Positions 31,794 through 40,090 of a DNA stretch of 45,851 bases are shown one piece after another. How positions within the stretch are numbered: the first letter of the stretch is position 1; every line of letters starts with the position of its first letter. Under the pieces are notes generated by a model. The model was not told the origin of the DNA and did no database searches. It saw only the letters and a program-made list of their open reading frames with translations. Both the position numbers and the translations under genes were made by a program. This DNA is from Akkermansia sp. GTDB taxonomy: Bacteria > Verrucomicrobiota > Verrucomicrobiia > Verrucomicrobiales > Akkermansiaceae. The DNA is taken from assembly GCA_017546445.1 (NCBI GenBank), contig JAFYWX010000007.1, positions 1 to 45,851 on the forward strand, read 5' to 3'.

Positions 31794-32726
31794 TTACTCT
31801 TCTTCTTCGTCGGAAGCTTCTTCCTCGCCGCCGTCGCCCTCATCCTCAGAATCAGCCTCCTCCTCGGTGGCTTCTTCATCAGCGGAGGCATCATCGGAGG
31901 CATCATCAGACGGCCAGCCGAAGGTCGGCTCAGACACACGGCCGAAGGTCGTATCAATGGCATACTGCTGGTAGCAGAGGTAAAGCACAGCCAGAAGGGC
32001 AATCACCGTAACCACAAGCACCGTGGGATGCGTGGGCTTGGGCTCATCTTCCTCAATAATCTCGGCAGCCTTCTTCTTGGAAGTAGCGGAGGGCTTGGCA
32101 GCACCGGCCTTGGCACCAGCCTTTACACCAGGTCTTGCAGGCTTGGCGGGCTTGGAAACAGGAGCCGTGGCCGTAGGTGCGGCAGGCGCAGCTTCTGCAG
32201 CAGGCTGGGCAGGAGCCGAAGCGGGCAGCGGAGCAGTAGCAACCGGAGCGGCAGGCTTGGCAGGGGCTGCGGGTGCAGCAGGCTTAGGAGCAATGGGTGT
32301 GGTGGGGGGTGCTGCGGGTCTGGGGGCTGCGGGTGCAACAGGTGCTGCGGGGGCTCCAGGAGCAGCGGGACGAGCAGGAGCCTGCAGAGGCATGGTCGGA
32401 GTCATGCGCGGAGCAACAGGTGCCACCGGGCGGGCAGGAGCTGCGGGAGCCAGCGGAACAGTAGAAGCGGCACGGGGCGCAGTGGGAGGAACAGGAGCAC
32501 CAGGAGCAGCGGGACGGGGAGGCACGGGAGCAGTAGGTGCCGCGGGAGCCACCGGACGCGGGGGCATGGGAGCTGCAGGCGCGGCGGGAGCCACCGGACG
32601 CGGGGGCACAGGAGCAGTGGGTGCTGCAGGTGCCACCGGACGGGGAGCGGTGGGAGGAACCGGGCGCGGAGGAGTCGGAGGAAGAGGAGGAGTGCTCATA
32701 ACGTCAGTAAAGTCTGGTGCCGCCAT
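31794..32726 (-). CDS. Pro/Ala-rich protein with one membrane helix and acidic tail
   Basis: About 310 residues from MAAPDFTDVMSTPP at 32726; the predicted promoter overlaps upstream ATGs, so they are unlikely starts. Residues ~10-190 are a disordered Pro/Ala tract built of repeats such as RPVAPAAPTAPVPP. A basic stretch follows (KPAKPARPGVKAGAKAGAAK, ATSKKKAAE), then a short acidic block, one transmembrane helix (VLVVTVIALLAVLYLCYQQY) and an extracytoplasmic tail that is almost all Asp/Glu/Ser (SDDASDDASADEEATEEEAD). The layout suggests a cytoplasmic tether with a periplasmic acidic end. The repeats are also visible in the DNA. No family recognised. Confidence 0.75.
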   Translation of the reverse strand: MAAPDFTDVMSTPPLPPTPPRPVPPTAPRPVAPAAPTAPVPPRPVAPAAPAAPMPPRPVAPAAPTAPVPPRPAAPGAPVPPTAPRAASTVPLAPAAPARPVAPVAPRMTPTMPLQAPARPAAPGAPAAPVAPAAPRPAAPPTTPIAPKPAAPAAPAKPAAPVATAPLPASAPAQPAAEAAPAAPTATAPVSKPAKPARPGVKAGAKAGAAKPSATSKKKAAEIIEEDEPKPTHPTVLVVTVIALLAVLYLCYQQYAIDTTFGRVSEPTFGWPSDDASDDASADEEATEEEADSEDEGDGGEEEASDEEEE

Positions 32727-32740
32727 AGCGGATTTCTTTT

Positions 32741-32769
32741 TATATTGCATTTTTTTCACGCTTTTGCAA
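32741..32769 (-). promoter_or_regulatory. Promoter of the Pro/Ala-rich protein gene
   Basis: Minus strand: TTGCAA (32764-32769), 17 bp, AATATA (32741-32746), 14 nt before the ATG at 32726. Confidence 0.5.
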
Positions 32770-32824
32770 GCGGAAAACACCTGCGTACGATATTTTTTTA
32801 ATTTTTAGTGAAAAAGCATGGTCA

Positions 32825-34897
32825 TTATCGAGCCTGATTAACCAGGGAGCGATACAGCGCGGGGCGGCCCCCCGGCTGGGCAGGCAGCTGCCAACTATCA
32901 TCCGGCTGGGGGCAGATCAGGCGCAGCATATGCACATCCTGCTCTGCAGTGAGGAGCTGCTGGGGGAGCTCCGGCTTGATACCGCCATGCTCGTTCCAAG
33001 GCTGAGCCCCCGAACGCCAGATAACTTTAAAATGAATTCTGGAGACACTGTTCATTTTCAGGGCATAATCCATGAGCGATAAAGCCCGGGCATGATTTCC
33101 CTGCTGCATTTCATGGCGTCCCCACATGAGCAGGTTATAGGCATAGTAGGCAGGCCAGTTATTCAGCATCGAAGCGGGCATCGACTCGCCTGCATAGCTC
33201 TCGCGCATCAGCTGCTCAGCCTCAGCGTGCTTATGCTGTGCCACCAGCACATCCACCAGCATGGACACGGTAAACAACTGACGCGGATTCGCCTTCAGCG
33301 CGGTCTTGAGCAGTTGCTCCCGCTCAGCCAGGTCCGGTGCATACGGCGGCAGCATGAAATAGGTATCCGCCAGAGCCGGGCTGGGGTACAGCGGCATCAG
33401 CCGGGCAATCAGATTTCGCCTCGCATCGCCACGGAAATCCACGCCGGGTTTGCACAATTCGTTATATTCCCACTGAGCCTTCCATGGCTGCCAGAGGCGA
33501 TGGGCCATTCGGGCAGAAACCATGCCGAGGCCACAGGCAAGCCCGATAATCAGCACACACCCCGGCCATTTCTGCACCACAACCCGCACCACGGGTGCAT
33601 GGCCGGCAGCCCAGCTTCTACGGCTCAGCAAGGCAGATGCCTGGTGCGGGAACGGAGACGCCAGCACACCGGCAGCAAAAGCCGTAAAGGTCACCAGCGC
33701 AAAAGAATGCCACGGAAAATCCACCAGTGCGTAAACCGACAAACTAATCAGCACCAGGCTGCACGCCATGACAAGCACCTTGCGACGCTGCTCCACAAGC
33801 GCCTCCCCCAGGCAGAGCAGCCCCCTCACCGCATGCGCAAGCACCACGGCCAGCACAAACGCCACCCCCACAGGGCCGTAATCCACCCACGCCTGCAGGT
33901 ACTCATTGTGAGCGTAATTCGGCAGCTGCCACTCATTATAGTACGGCACAATTTCCCACTGGGTGGCATTTGCCCCGTGACCCATAGCCGGGACAGATGG
34001 CAGAACTTCACAGATGGCAGACCAGATAAGGTAACGTAAGTGCGAATCCACTCCTGTAACCAGAGAAGCCAACTCCCCACCGAAGAAGAAATCATAGACT
34101 GCAAGACCAGCAGCCAACAGCAACGCCAGGCCCACCACAAAATGAACCGTGCCCAGCTTTCTGTCAGCCCAGATACGACACAGCACATACTGCAGCCACC
34201 CTGCTACCAGCATGCATGGAACTACCAGACACACCGCCCGGGTGCCGCACATGAACGACACTCCCAACGACGCCACAGCCAGGAGAATGAATACCCACCG
34301 CAGCAGGCCTCGCTGCATCCAGATACCCCAGATGCCGACCAATGCCCCACCCACGCACATGAACACACCGGCAAAGTTCTTATACACAAACAAGGTGGTG
34401 GGCAGAGAGTTCGCCCCGGCAAAAGTCTGCGGCGCACGCCCGGTCCATTCCAGGCAGAACCAGGGCTGCCGCACCACGGCAAAGGCAAGCATGTTCAGCA
34501 GCAAGGCACCACCCAGCACGCAGAACAAGGGCGTGTACCCACGGCTCTGCGCTGCATACACACCGGCCACATAGTAAACAAAGCCCCCCAGTATCAGCAC
34601 CGTTTCGCACCAGGAATCAACCACAGCATAGCTGAACATGCTGCGCAGCAGAAAATACCCGCCAACCAACAGTGAAAACCAGCCCAGCCAACTCATGCTC
34701 ACCACACGCTGCCCCACCAGAAGCCCCCCGAGCACCAGCAGCAACACAACAACCAGCACCACACACACCGGGAAAGAACTGAAGGCATGTGCATCCACAC
34801 CACTCATTGAAAACACCCACAGCAGGGCTAGCAACACCCCGGCCAGGCGCCCGGGAACACGCTCCGTCAGACGCATTGTTTTTTTCTCATCTGCCAT
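32825..34897 (-). CDS. O-antigen ligase/polymerase-like membrane protein with helical C-terminal domain
   Basis: About 690 residues from MADEKKTMRLTERV; its -10 box ends 7 nt upstream. The first ~440 residues hold about ten to twelve hydrophobic helices (LAGVLLALLWVFSMSGVDA, VVLVVVLLLVLGGLLVGQRV, WVFILLAVASLGVSFMCGTR). A large loop carries NYAHNEYLQAWVDYGPVGV, the His-containing loop typical of WaaL/Wzy-type O-antigen ligases. After a last helix (GCVLIIGLACGLGMVSARM) the ~200-residue C-terminal part resembles TPR helices (QLFTVSMLVDVLVAQHKHAE, ALSLMDYALKMNSVS). Likely acts at the periplasmic side in joining or polymerising surface glycan. It is divergent from a glycosyltransferase gene. Confidence 0.82.
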   Translation of the reverse strand: MADEKKTMRLTERVPGRLAGVLLALLWVFSMSGVDAHAFSSFPVCVVLVVVLLLVLGGLLVGQRVVSMSWLGWFSLLVGGYFLLRSMFSYAVVDSWCETVLILGGFVYYVAGVYAAQSRGYTPLFCVLGGALLLNMLAFAVVRQPWFCLEWTGRAPQTFAGANSLPTTLFVYKNFAGVFMCVGGALVGIWGIWMQRGLLRWVFILLAVASLGVSFMCGTRAVCLVVPCMLVAGWLQYVLCRIWADRKLGTVHFVVGLALLLAAGLAVYDFFFGGELASLVTGVDSHLRYLIWSAICEVLPSVPAMGHGANATQWEIVPYYNEWQLPNYAHNEYLQAWVDYGPVGVAFVLAVVLAHAVRGLLCLGEALVEQRRKVLVMACSLVLISLSVYALVDFPWHSFALVTFTAFAAGVLASPFPHQASALLSRRSWAAGHAPVVRVVVQKWPGCVLIIGLACGLGMVSARMAHRLWQPWKAQWEYNELCKPGVDFRGDARRNLIARLMPLYPSPALADTYFMLPPYAPDLAEREQLLKTALKANPRQLFTVSMLVDVLVAQHKHAEAEQLMRESYAGESMPASMLNNWPAYYAYNLLMWGRHEMQQGNHARALSLMDYALKMNSVSRIHFKVIWRSGAQPWNEHGGIKPELPQQLLTAEQDVHMLRLICPQPDDSWQLPAQPGGRPALYRSLVNQAR

Positions 34898-34903
34898 GGG
34901 CGG

Positions 34904-34935
34904 CATCATACCAGATACACCCCCTGCCCCGCAAG
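34904..34935 (-). promoter_or_regulatory. Promoter of the ligase-like gene (leaderless type)
   Basis: Minus strand: TTGCGG, 18 bp, TATGAT, gccgccc, ATG. Exact positions may be off by one base here. Confidence 0.5.
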
Positions 34936-34952
34936 CACGCATGCAAAAAAAC

Positions 34953-34981
34953 TTGACAGTCTACCGAAAGTATGCCAGAGT
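34953..34981 (+). promoter_or_regulatory. Predicted glycosyltransferase promoter
   Basis: Consensus TTGACA, 17 bp, CAGAGT (34976-34981), 12 nt before the ATG. The -10 box is weak. Confidence 0.4.
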
Positions 34982-34993
34982 TCACGCGAAAAT

Positions 34994-36067
34994 ATGAAAC
35001 TGCTTTTAGCCCTCACTGACCAAAGCTTCACGGCCACAAAATCTGTGGGTATCTTCAATGTATCCATGGGGCTGGCACGGGGGCTGATGCAGGCGCCGGG
35101 AGTTTCGGAGCTGCACCTGCTGGGGAATGACGAATGCGCTTCCCATTTCACCAACTTACCGCCGCATGTGCACCTGCACCTGGCAGATAAGCCCGTACCC
35201 CGCAAATTCGGCCGCGTGTGGTGGGACCAGGCAGGCGTGTGCGCCGCCATACGCCGCATCAAGCCGGACTGGGCTATTCTCCCCAAGGGATTCCCGCCCT
35301 TTTTCCCCATGCTGGGCAAAACAAAGCTGGCATGCTACCTGCACGATGTGAACTGGGAATACTATGAGCAGCACCAGGGAGAGGGCGATTCCCCCTTCCC
35401 GAAGCACGAGCTCATTTACTTCCGCATGCTGGGGCTCCGCTCTCTGCAGGTTTCCGACCTGGTGCTCACCTCCACCCAGTTCAACAAGAGCCGCTATGAG
35501 CACTACTGCCCCGGCTGCCGCACCGCGGTGGTGGGCATCGGGTTCGACGACGAACCGCGCGCCTACCAGCCAGCAGGCGGACGAGACTTGCTGTTCTATG
35601 CCTCGCCCTTCCCGCACAAGCTCACCCAGCTGGGCATACGCCGTGTGGAAAGCTGGCTGCAGCAGCGCAGCGATGCCGCCGGCATCCGCATTCACCTGAT
35701 TGGCAGGCTCCCGCAGAACTGCCCCCTGCCCGGTGCACACTGGGTGCAGCATGGCAGGCTTCCGCTGGAGGAACTGCAACGCATCATGCAGCAGGAATCC
35801 CGCTGCGCCATCTATTTCTCTGACTACGAAGGCTTCGGCATGCCCCCCGTGGAGTGCCTGCGCGCCGGTGTTCCCTGCATTGCCAGTGCCCTGCCTCCCA
35901 TTTGCGAAAACATACCTTCCCGCTTTACCTTCAACAACGCGGATGAGGCAGATTTCATCCGCACCCTGAATACCGCCTATGATGCGCCGGATATGGCAGA
36001 CCTGCCCCAGTTCCCCAACTGGCAGGAGGTAGCCCGCCGATGCGTTACTGCCATGCAGCAGGCATAA
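34994..36067 (+). CDS. Family 4-like glycosyltransferase
   Basis: 357 residues, GT-B fold. The N-terminal half binds the acceptor (SVGIFNVSMGLARGLMQAPG, CYLHDVNWEYYEQH). The C-terminal half has the donor-binding pattern of GT4: LLFYASPFPHKLTQL, IRIHLIGRLP and the hallmark SDYEGFGMPPVECLRAGVPC, where the glutamates contact the sugar nucleotide. It lacks a signal peptide and is cytosolic or membrane-associated. It is divergent from the O-antigen ligase-like gene, so both probably build the same surface glycan (inference). A hairpin gggggat/atccccc near 36100-36117 follows it without a T-run. Confidence 0.92.
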   Translation: MKLLLALTDQSFTATKSVGIFNVSMGLARGLMQAPGVSELHLLGNDECASHFTNLPPHVHLHLADKPVPRKFGRVWWDQAGVCAAIRRIKPDWAILPKGFPPFFPMLGKTKLACYLHDVNWEYYEQHQGEGDSPFPKHELIYFRMLGLRSLQVSDLVLTSTQFNKSRYEHYCPGCRTAVVGIGFDDEPRAYQPAGGRDLLFYASPFPHKLTQLGIRRVESWLQQRSDAAGIRIHLIGRLPQNCPLPGAHWVQHGRLPLEELQRIMQQESRCAIYFSDYEGFGMPPVECLRAGVPCIASALPPICENIPSRFTFNNADEADFIRTLNTAYDAPDMADLPQFPNWQEVARRCVTAMQQA

Positions 36068-36132
36068 GCGCCACCAGAATACGGAGCACTCATTCATGGA
36101 GGGGGATAGATCCCCCCTGAGTCTCTTCGCTC

Positions 36133-36176
36133 AAAAAAATACGAGGAAGGACAAGCCCTGCAGCTTGTCCTTCCTC
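36133..36176 (-). terminator. rpsU terminator
   Basis: Perfect 14-bp stem gaggaaggacaagc/gcttgtccttcctc (36143-36176), followed on the minus strand by gtattttttt. Confidence 0.88.
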
Positions 36177-36201
36177 TGAAATCTTTCCCGAACAGTGGGA
36201 T

Positions 36202-36441
36202 TTAGGCCTCAACAGCGGGGGTCACGGCAGCAGCCGGAATCTCCTCCTTGTTGGTGAAGTGCCACTTCACCTTGTTGCGCTTGCTGGCGGAACGAGCCTT
36301 GCGGCGCTTCTCATCCATGGGGCTCTCAAAAGCGCGACGACGGCGCATCTCCTCGAGGATACCCTCGGTGTCGAGCTTGGTCTTAAGGCGCTTCAGAGCG
36401 CGATCGATCGGTTCTCCTTTACGTACAGATACGGAACGCAT
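36202..36441 (-). CDS. rpsU: 30S ribosomal protein S21
   Basis: 79 residues. SVSVRKGEPIDRALKRLKTK and EGILEEMRRRRAFESPMDEK followed by RRKARSASKRNK are the standard S21 core. The C-terminus carries an extra WHFTNKEEIPAAAVTPAVEA tail. S21 sits near the anti-Shine-Dalgarno end of 16S rRNA and helps start translation of structured mRNAs. There is no clear Shine-Dalgarno before its own ATG. Monocistronic, divergent from the radical SAM pair. Confidence 0.97.
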   Translation of the reverse strand: MRSVSVRKGEPIDRALKRLKTKLDTEGILEEMRRRRAFESPMDEKRRKARSASKRNKVKWHFTNKEEIPAAAVTPAVEA

Positions 36442-36459
36442 GATTTTTCTTTCGTTGTT

Positions 36460-36487
36460 GATATATTGTCCGGGAACGGGCAGGCAA
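36460..36487 (-). promoter_or_regulatory. Predicted rpsU promoter
   Basis: Minus strand: TTGCCT (36482-36487), 16 bp, TATATC (36460-36465). Confidence 0.45.
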
Positions 36488-36579
36488 GATACAGCAAATG
36501 GACGTTAGTGTCAAGTTTTTTGTCGCAGTTTTTGTAAAATTTGCTGACAAAATCGTTACAAGGGCGAACAAATCGGGAC

Positions 36580-36608
36580 TTGCCAAGGAGCGCGCGAGCG
36601 TGTACAAT
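36580..36608 (+). promoter_or_regulatory. Promoter of the radical SAM operon (leaderless type)
   Basis: TTGCCA (36580-36585), 17 bp, TACAAT (36603-36608), then gcgcgc and a GTG at 36615. Confidence 0.6.
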
Positions 36609-36614
36609 GCGCGC

Positions 36615-37691
36615 GTGACTGCGCCCCACCATCCGCCCATGTGCGATTTTGTCGACCGTCCGTTCATCCTGTTCTGGGAAGTAACGCGCGCCTGCGCACT
36701 GGCCTGCAGGCACTGCCGGGCCATAGCCCAGCCGCAGAGCCACCCGCAGGAATTGAACCATGAGGAAGCCATGGCCCTGGTGGATAAGATTGCCGAACTG
36801 AATCCGCCCATGCTGGTGCTGACCGGTGGCGACCCCATGATGCGCAGAGATATATTCGACATCATCGAACGCGCCGCGGCCAAGGGGCTGCGCGTGGCGC
36901 TGAGCCCCGCCGCCACCAACCGGCTGATTCATACCGATTTTCACAGGCTCCGCCAGGCAGGCGTGGTCAGCATGAGTCTGAGTCTGGATGGCGCCACCCA
37001 GGAGACGCACGATGCCTTCCGCCGCGTGCCGCACACCTTCGAGCGCACCCTGCAGGCCGCCCGCATGGCAAAGGAAGCAGGCATCCAGCTGCAAATCAAC
37101 ACCACCATCTCCCGCACCACCCTGCCCGAGCTGGAGGGTTTTGTGGAGCTGCTCAAGCAGATTGAGCCGGATGTATGGAGCGTATTCCTGCTGGTGCCCA
37201 CCGGCCGCGCCACAATGGAGGAGCTTCCCACCGCCGATGAACTGGAGACCTTGTGGCAACGGCTCCTGGAGCTGCGCGCCGAGCTCCCCTTCGCCATCAA
37301 GACCACAGAGGGGCACCACTACCGCCGCGCCATGATGCAGGCCGCCCGCACCAGCGGCGCCCCTGCCCCGCGCCACATGGTACCCACCCGCGATGGCAAG
37401 GGCGTGGCCTTCATCTCCCACGTGGGTGAAATTCAGCCCAGCGGTTTCCTGCCCATCACCGCCGGCAATGTGCGCACCGATGACCTGGCCACCATTTACC
37501 GCGAGCACCCGCTCTTTGTGCAGCTGCGCAATGATGATGCGCTGGGCGGCAAGTGCGGCAAATGCGAATACCGCAAACTCTGCGGCGGCTCCCGCGCACG
37601 CGCCTATGGCAGCAATGGCGACATGATGTCCGCCGAACCTCTTTGTAACTATATTCCTGCCGCCCTGCGCGGCGTTTCTCCACAGCCATGA
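36615..37691 (+). CDS. Radical SAM/SPASM protein, TIGR04053-like (heme-pathway type)
   Basis: 358 residues from a GTG 6 nt after the -10 box; the next ATG is at 36639 (MCDFVDRPF). FILFWEVTRACALACRHCRA carries the SAM cluster cysteines (C27, C31, C34), followed by MLVLTGGDPMMR, VALSPAATNRL and SMSLSLDGATQETHDAFR. A C-terminal SPASM-type cluster is in GGKCGKCEYRKLCGG and PLCNY. The sequence follows TIGR04053, a family close to AhbD/NirJ enzymes of siroheme-dependent heme synthesis. It overlaps the next radical SAM gene by 4 bp (ATGA), so they are coupled. The precise reaction is inferred from this context. Confidence 0.82.
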   Translation: MTAPHHPPMCDFVDRPFILFWEVTRACALACRHCRAIAQPQSHPQELNHEEAMALVDKIAELNPPMLVLTGGDPMMRRDIFDIIERAAAKGLRVALSPAATNRLIHTDFHRLRQAGVVSMSLSLDGATQETHDAFRRVPHTFERTLQAARMAKEAGIQLQINTTISRTTLPELEGFVELLKQIEPDVWSVFLLVPTGRATMEELPTADELETLWQRLLELRAELPFAIKTTEGHHYRRAMMQAARTSGAPAPRHMVPTRDGKGVAFISHVGEIQPSGFLPITAGNVRTDDLATIYREHPLFVQLRNDDALGGKCGKCEYRKLCGGSRARAYGSNGDMMSAEPLCNYIPAALRGVSPQP

Positions 37692-38935
37692 TCAACATCA
37701 CCAAACTCTGGACGGGTGCAGCCCAACCCGCCGACCACATCCGCTACGGTCTGGGCCACGGCAGCAATATGCCCAACAGCAGCACCGCTGCCTGCATGCC
37801 TGCCTCCTCGCGCGTGCGCAAACCCATCGTGGTATGGAACATCACCCGCACCTGCAACCTGCGTTGCGTGCATTGCTATGCCGATTCACACGCTGAGCGC
37901 TACGCCGGCGAGCTGAGCTGGGAGCAGTGCTGCGCCGTGATTGATGACCTGGCAGACTACAAGGTGAACGCCCTGCTGCTTTCCGGCGGCGAACCGCTGC
38001 TGCACCCGCAGCTGCCCCAGATTCTGCAGCGCGCCACAGAAAAAGGACTCAAGGTAACCATCTCCACCAACGGCACCCGAATCACCCCGGAATACGCCCG
38101 CATGTTCAAGGACCTGGGCGTAGCCTATGTGGGCATCTCGCTGGACGGCATCGGCGCGGTGCACGACCAGTTCCGCGGCGTGAAGGGCGCGTTCGACGGC
38201 GCCATCCGCGGGTTCAAACTCTGCGAGGAAGTGGGCCAGAAAACCGGCCTGCGCCTCACCCTCACCCGCAACAACGTGCAAAGCATGGAGCAGATTCTCA
38301 ACTTCATCGAGCAGGAGGGAATTCAGCGCGTATGCTTCTACCACCTGGTACCCACCGGCCGCGGCGTAGATGTAGCCAGCCTGAAACCGGAGGAAGCCCG
38401 CTCTGCCATTGATATGCTTATCGCCCGGGCAGAAGCCTGGCACGCCGCCGGGCAGACCCGCGAGCTGCTCACCGTGACCCAGCCTGCAGACGGCGTGTAC
38501 CTGCTGCTGCGCCAGCTGCGCGAGGGGCACCCCCTGGCCAAGGAAACCCTGCGCCTGCTCACCTGGAACGGCGGCGGCGCCAACAGCTCCGGCCGCGGTA
38601 TCGCCAATATCGACACCCAGGGCAATATCCACCCCGACCAGTTCTGGCAGGGAGTCACGCTCGGTAACGTGAAAACCCAGAAGTTCTCCGATGTATGGGA
38701 AGCCGCTCAGGAACCCAGCGCCGCCGTGCTCCAGGAACTGCGCGGCAGCGATGACCCGCTGGAACGCCAGAAAAGGCTGAGCGGCCGCTGCGCCACCTGC
38801 AAGCACTTTGCCCTTTGCGGCGGTGGTTTCCGCACCCGCGCTGCCTTTGCAAACGGCCACTGGTACGGCTCTGACTCCGGCTGCTACCTCACCGATGAGG
38901 AAACCCAGACTGACATTTCAGAACTTTTAGGCTGA
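37688..38935 (+). CDS. Radical SAM/SPASM protein, AhbC/NirJ-like (didecarboxysiroheme deacetylase type)
   Basis: 415 residues. The N-terminus MINITKLWTGAAQPADHIRY with GLGH matches AhbC-type enzymes, which remove two acetate side chains from 12,18-didecarboxysiroheme to give Fe-coproporphyrin III. NITRTCNLRCVHCYAD holds the SAM cluster (C56, C60, C63), with LLLSGGEPLLHP, VTISTNGTRI and VGISLDGIGAVHDQFRG downstream. Two further clusters are expected from CATCKHFALCGGGFRTRA and DSGCYL. Start overlaps the stop of the preceding radical SAM gene. No siroheme synthase or AhbA/B is visible in the window, so the pathway is inferred. Confidence 0.82.
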   Translation: MINITKLWTGAAQPADHIRYGLGHGSNMPNSSTAACMPASSRVRKPIVVWNITRTCNLRCVHCYADSHAERYAGELSWEQCCAVIDDLADYKVNALLLSGGEPLLHPQLPQILQRATEKGLKVTISTNGTRITPEYARMFKDLGVAYVGISLDGIGAVHDQFRGVKGAFDGAIRGFKLCEEVGQKTGLRLTLTRNNVQSMEQILNFIEQEGIQRVCFYHLVPTGRGVDVASLKPEEARSAIDMLIARAEAWHAAGQTRELLTVTQPADGVYLLLRQLREGHPLAKETLRLLTWNGGGANSSGRGIANIDTQGNIHPDQFWQGVTLGNVKTQKFSDVWEAAQEPSAAVLQELRGSDDPLERQKRLSGRCATCKHFALCGGGFRTRAAFANGHWYGSDSGCYLTDEETQTDISELLG

Positions 38936-38971
38936 TTTTTCCCAATCTCAGAGCAAAACCTCATTTTTTGC

Positions 38972-39000
38972 TTGCAGGGAATGAAATGATATGGTATTTC
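38972..39000 (+). promoter_or_regulatory. Promoter of the TIGR04073-like gene
   Basis: TTGCAG (38972-38977), 17 bp, TATTTC (38995-39000), 10 nt before the ATG. Confidence 0.5.
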
Positions 39001-39010
39001 TGATTGCGTC

Positions 39011-39442
39011 ATGAAGCGCTTACTCCTTTCTACAATTCTCCTGGCTCTTGCCGGCACCACATACGCCGACATTCAGGCTCCTCCCGCCTCTGAGTACACG
39101 GCCACCCGCAAGCTGGGCCGTGCCATCGGCAATATCCTTTTCGCCGTTGAGGAAATCCCCACCACCATGATTCGCTGGAACAGCGCAGAGGGCAACAACG
39201 CCGCTTTCTCCGTGGGCGTTGTTGATGGCGTGGGTCGCACCCTTTCCCGCGTGGGCTATGGTTTCTATGAGCTCGTAACCTTCTGGGCCCCCACCTACAA
39301 GTGCACCTACAAGCCCTGTTACCAGGATTCCTGCGGCCGCAGCGGCAGCAAGGAGTACAATGTATGGGGTGGCTTCTCTGAATTCCCCGAGGAACTCGGC
39401 TTCCAGAGCAAGTACAACTACGTTCGCACCTCTCTCGATTAA
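39011..39442 (+). CDS. Exosortase system-associated protein, TIGR04073-like
   Basis: 143 residues. Signal peptide MKRLLLSTILLALAGTTYA, cleaved before DIQAPP. The mature part has ATRKLGRAIGNILFAVEEIP, TTMIRWNSAEGNNAAFSVGV, VDGVGRTLSRVGYGFYELVT and YKCTYKPCY, which fit the TIGR04073 family found in genomes with PEP-CTERM/exosortase systems. Its role is unknown, but its presence agrees with the PEP-CTERM tail of the giant protease. Four cysteines in a C-terminal loop may form disulfides. Monocistronic with a strong terminator. Confidence 0.85.
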   Translation: MKRLLLSTILLALAGTTYADIQAPPASEYTATRKLGRAIGNILFAVEEIPTTMIRWNSAEGNNAAFSVGVVDGVGRTLSRVGYGFYELVTFWAPTYKCTYKPCYQDSCGRSGSKEYNVWGGFSEFPEELGFQSKYNYVRTSLD

Positions 39443-39466
39443 TCGCGAATAAAATCTTTACACATT

Positions 39467-39504
39467 AAAATCCCCGGTTGGCTCACCGACCGGGGATTTT
39501 CTTT
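39467..39504 (+). terminator. Terminator of the TIGR04073-like gene
   Basis: Stem aaaatccccggt(t)/(g)accggggatttt, followed by ctttc. Confidence 0.88.
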
Positions 39505-39558
39505 CGGCTAAAAACTTCGTACTGATTTTAATTCTAATTAATCATTGAATGCGGCCGA

Positions 39559-40032
39559 TTACATGCCACCGCGGCTCAGAATCTGCGTAAGCTCGAACTG
39601 GAAGGCCTGCAGTTCCTCCGGAGTGGGCTGCCCCTCCAGAGAATTCCAGGAGAAGCGACCCAGCTGGTCAATCTGCCAGCCACCCTTGGTACCGGAAGAG
39701 AACTGCACCTTACCGGAAATCAACGTACCAGGCAGCATCAGCTCATCCAGCGTCACCACCGGCTTACCCACCTGCCCCGCAGGTGCCGGTGCAGGCACGG
39801 CCTCTACCGGCTCAACCGCAGGCTGAGCAGCAGGTTCTGCAGGCTCCGGAGCAGGCGCAACGCTGGGCACGGCAATCTCTATACCATAATCCAGCAGAAG
39901 AAAGCGCACATCCATATAGGTCATATGCACACCACACTCGGCGGCCAGGTTCTTCTGAATACCATTCAAATCCACACCGGCGGCGGCCCATGCGCGCACC
40001 ATATCCAACTGCTCTGCGGTTACCTTGTTCAT
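39559..40032 (-). CDS. Two-domain protein with Pro/Ala linker, unknown function
   Basis: 157 residues from MNKVTAEQLDMVRAW. Residues ~3-50 form a helical domain (MVRAWAAAGVDLNGIQKNLA, VHMTYMDVRFLLLDYGIEI) that resembles a small helix-turn-helix. A Pro/Ala/Glu linker follows (APAPEPAEPAAQPAVEPVEA). The C-terminal ~65 residues (VVTLDELMLPGTLISGKVQF, GGWQIDQLGRFSWNSLEGQP, ELQAFQFELTQILSRGG) look like a compact beta domain with a closing helix. No signal peptide; cytosolic. I recognise the style as common in Akkermansia-type genomes but cannot name a family. Its promoter is nearly identical to that of aroD. Confidence 0.75.
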   Translation of the reverse strand: MNKVTAEQLDMVRAWAAAGVDLNGIQKNLAAECGVHMTYMDVRFLLLDYGIEIAVPSVAPAPEPAEPAAQPAVEPVEAVPAPAPAGQVGKPVVTLDELMLPGTLISGKVQFSSGTKGGWQIDQLGRFSWNSLEGQPTPEELQAFQFELTQILSRGGM

Positions 40033-40068
40033 ACGACGTATTCTAAAGCCAGGCTGGTGCACTTGCAA
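40033..40068 (-). promoter_or_regulatory. Promoter of the two-domain protein gene (leaderless type)
   Basis: Minus strand: TTGCAA (40063-40068), 17 bp, TAGAAT (40040-40045), acgtcgt, ATG. Confidence 0.7.
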
Positions 40069-40090
40069 GCAACAATCATGCCCTATCTCC

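Noticed and set aside
32023..32808. Gly/Ala-rich open frames opposite the Pro/Ala-rich gene
   Set aside because: They are complements of Pro/Ala repeats (GGN/GCN), without start signals or fold features.
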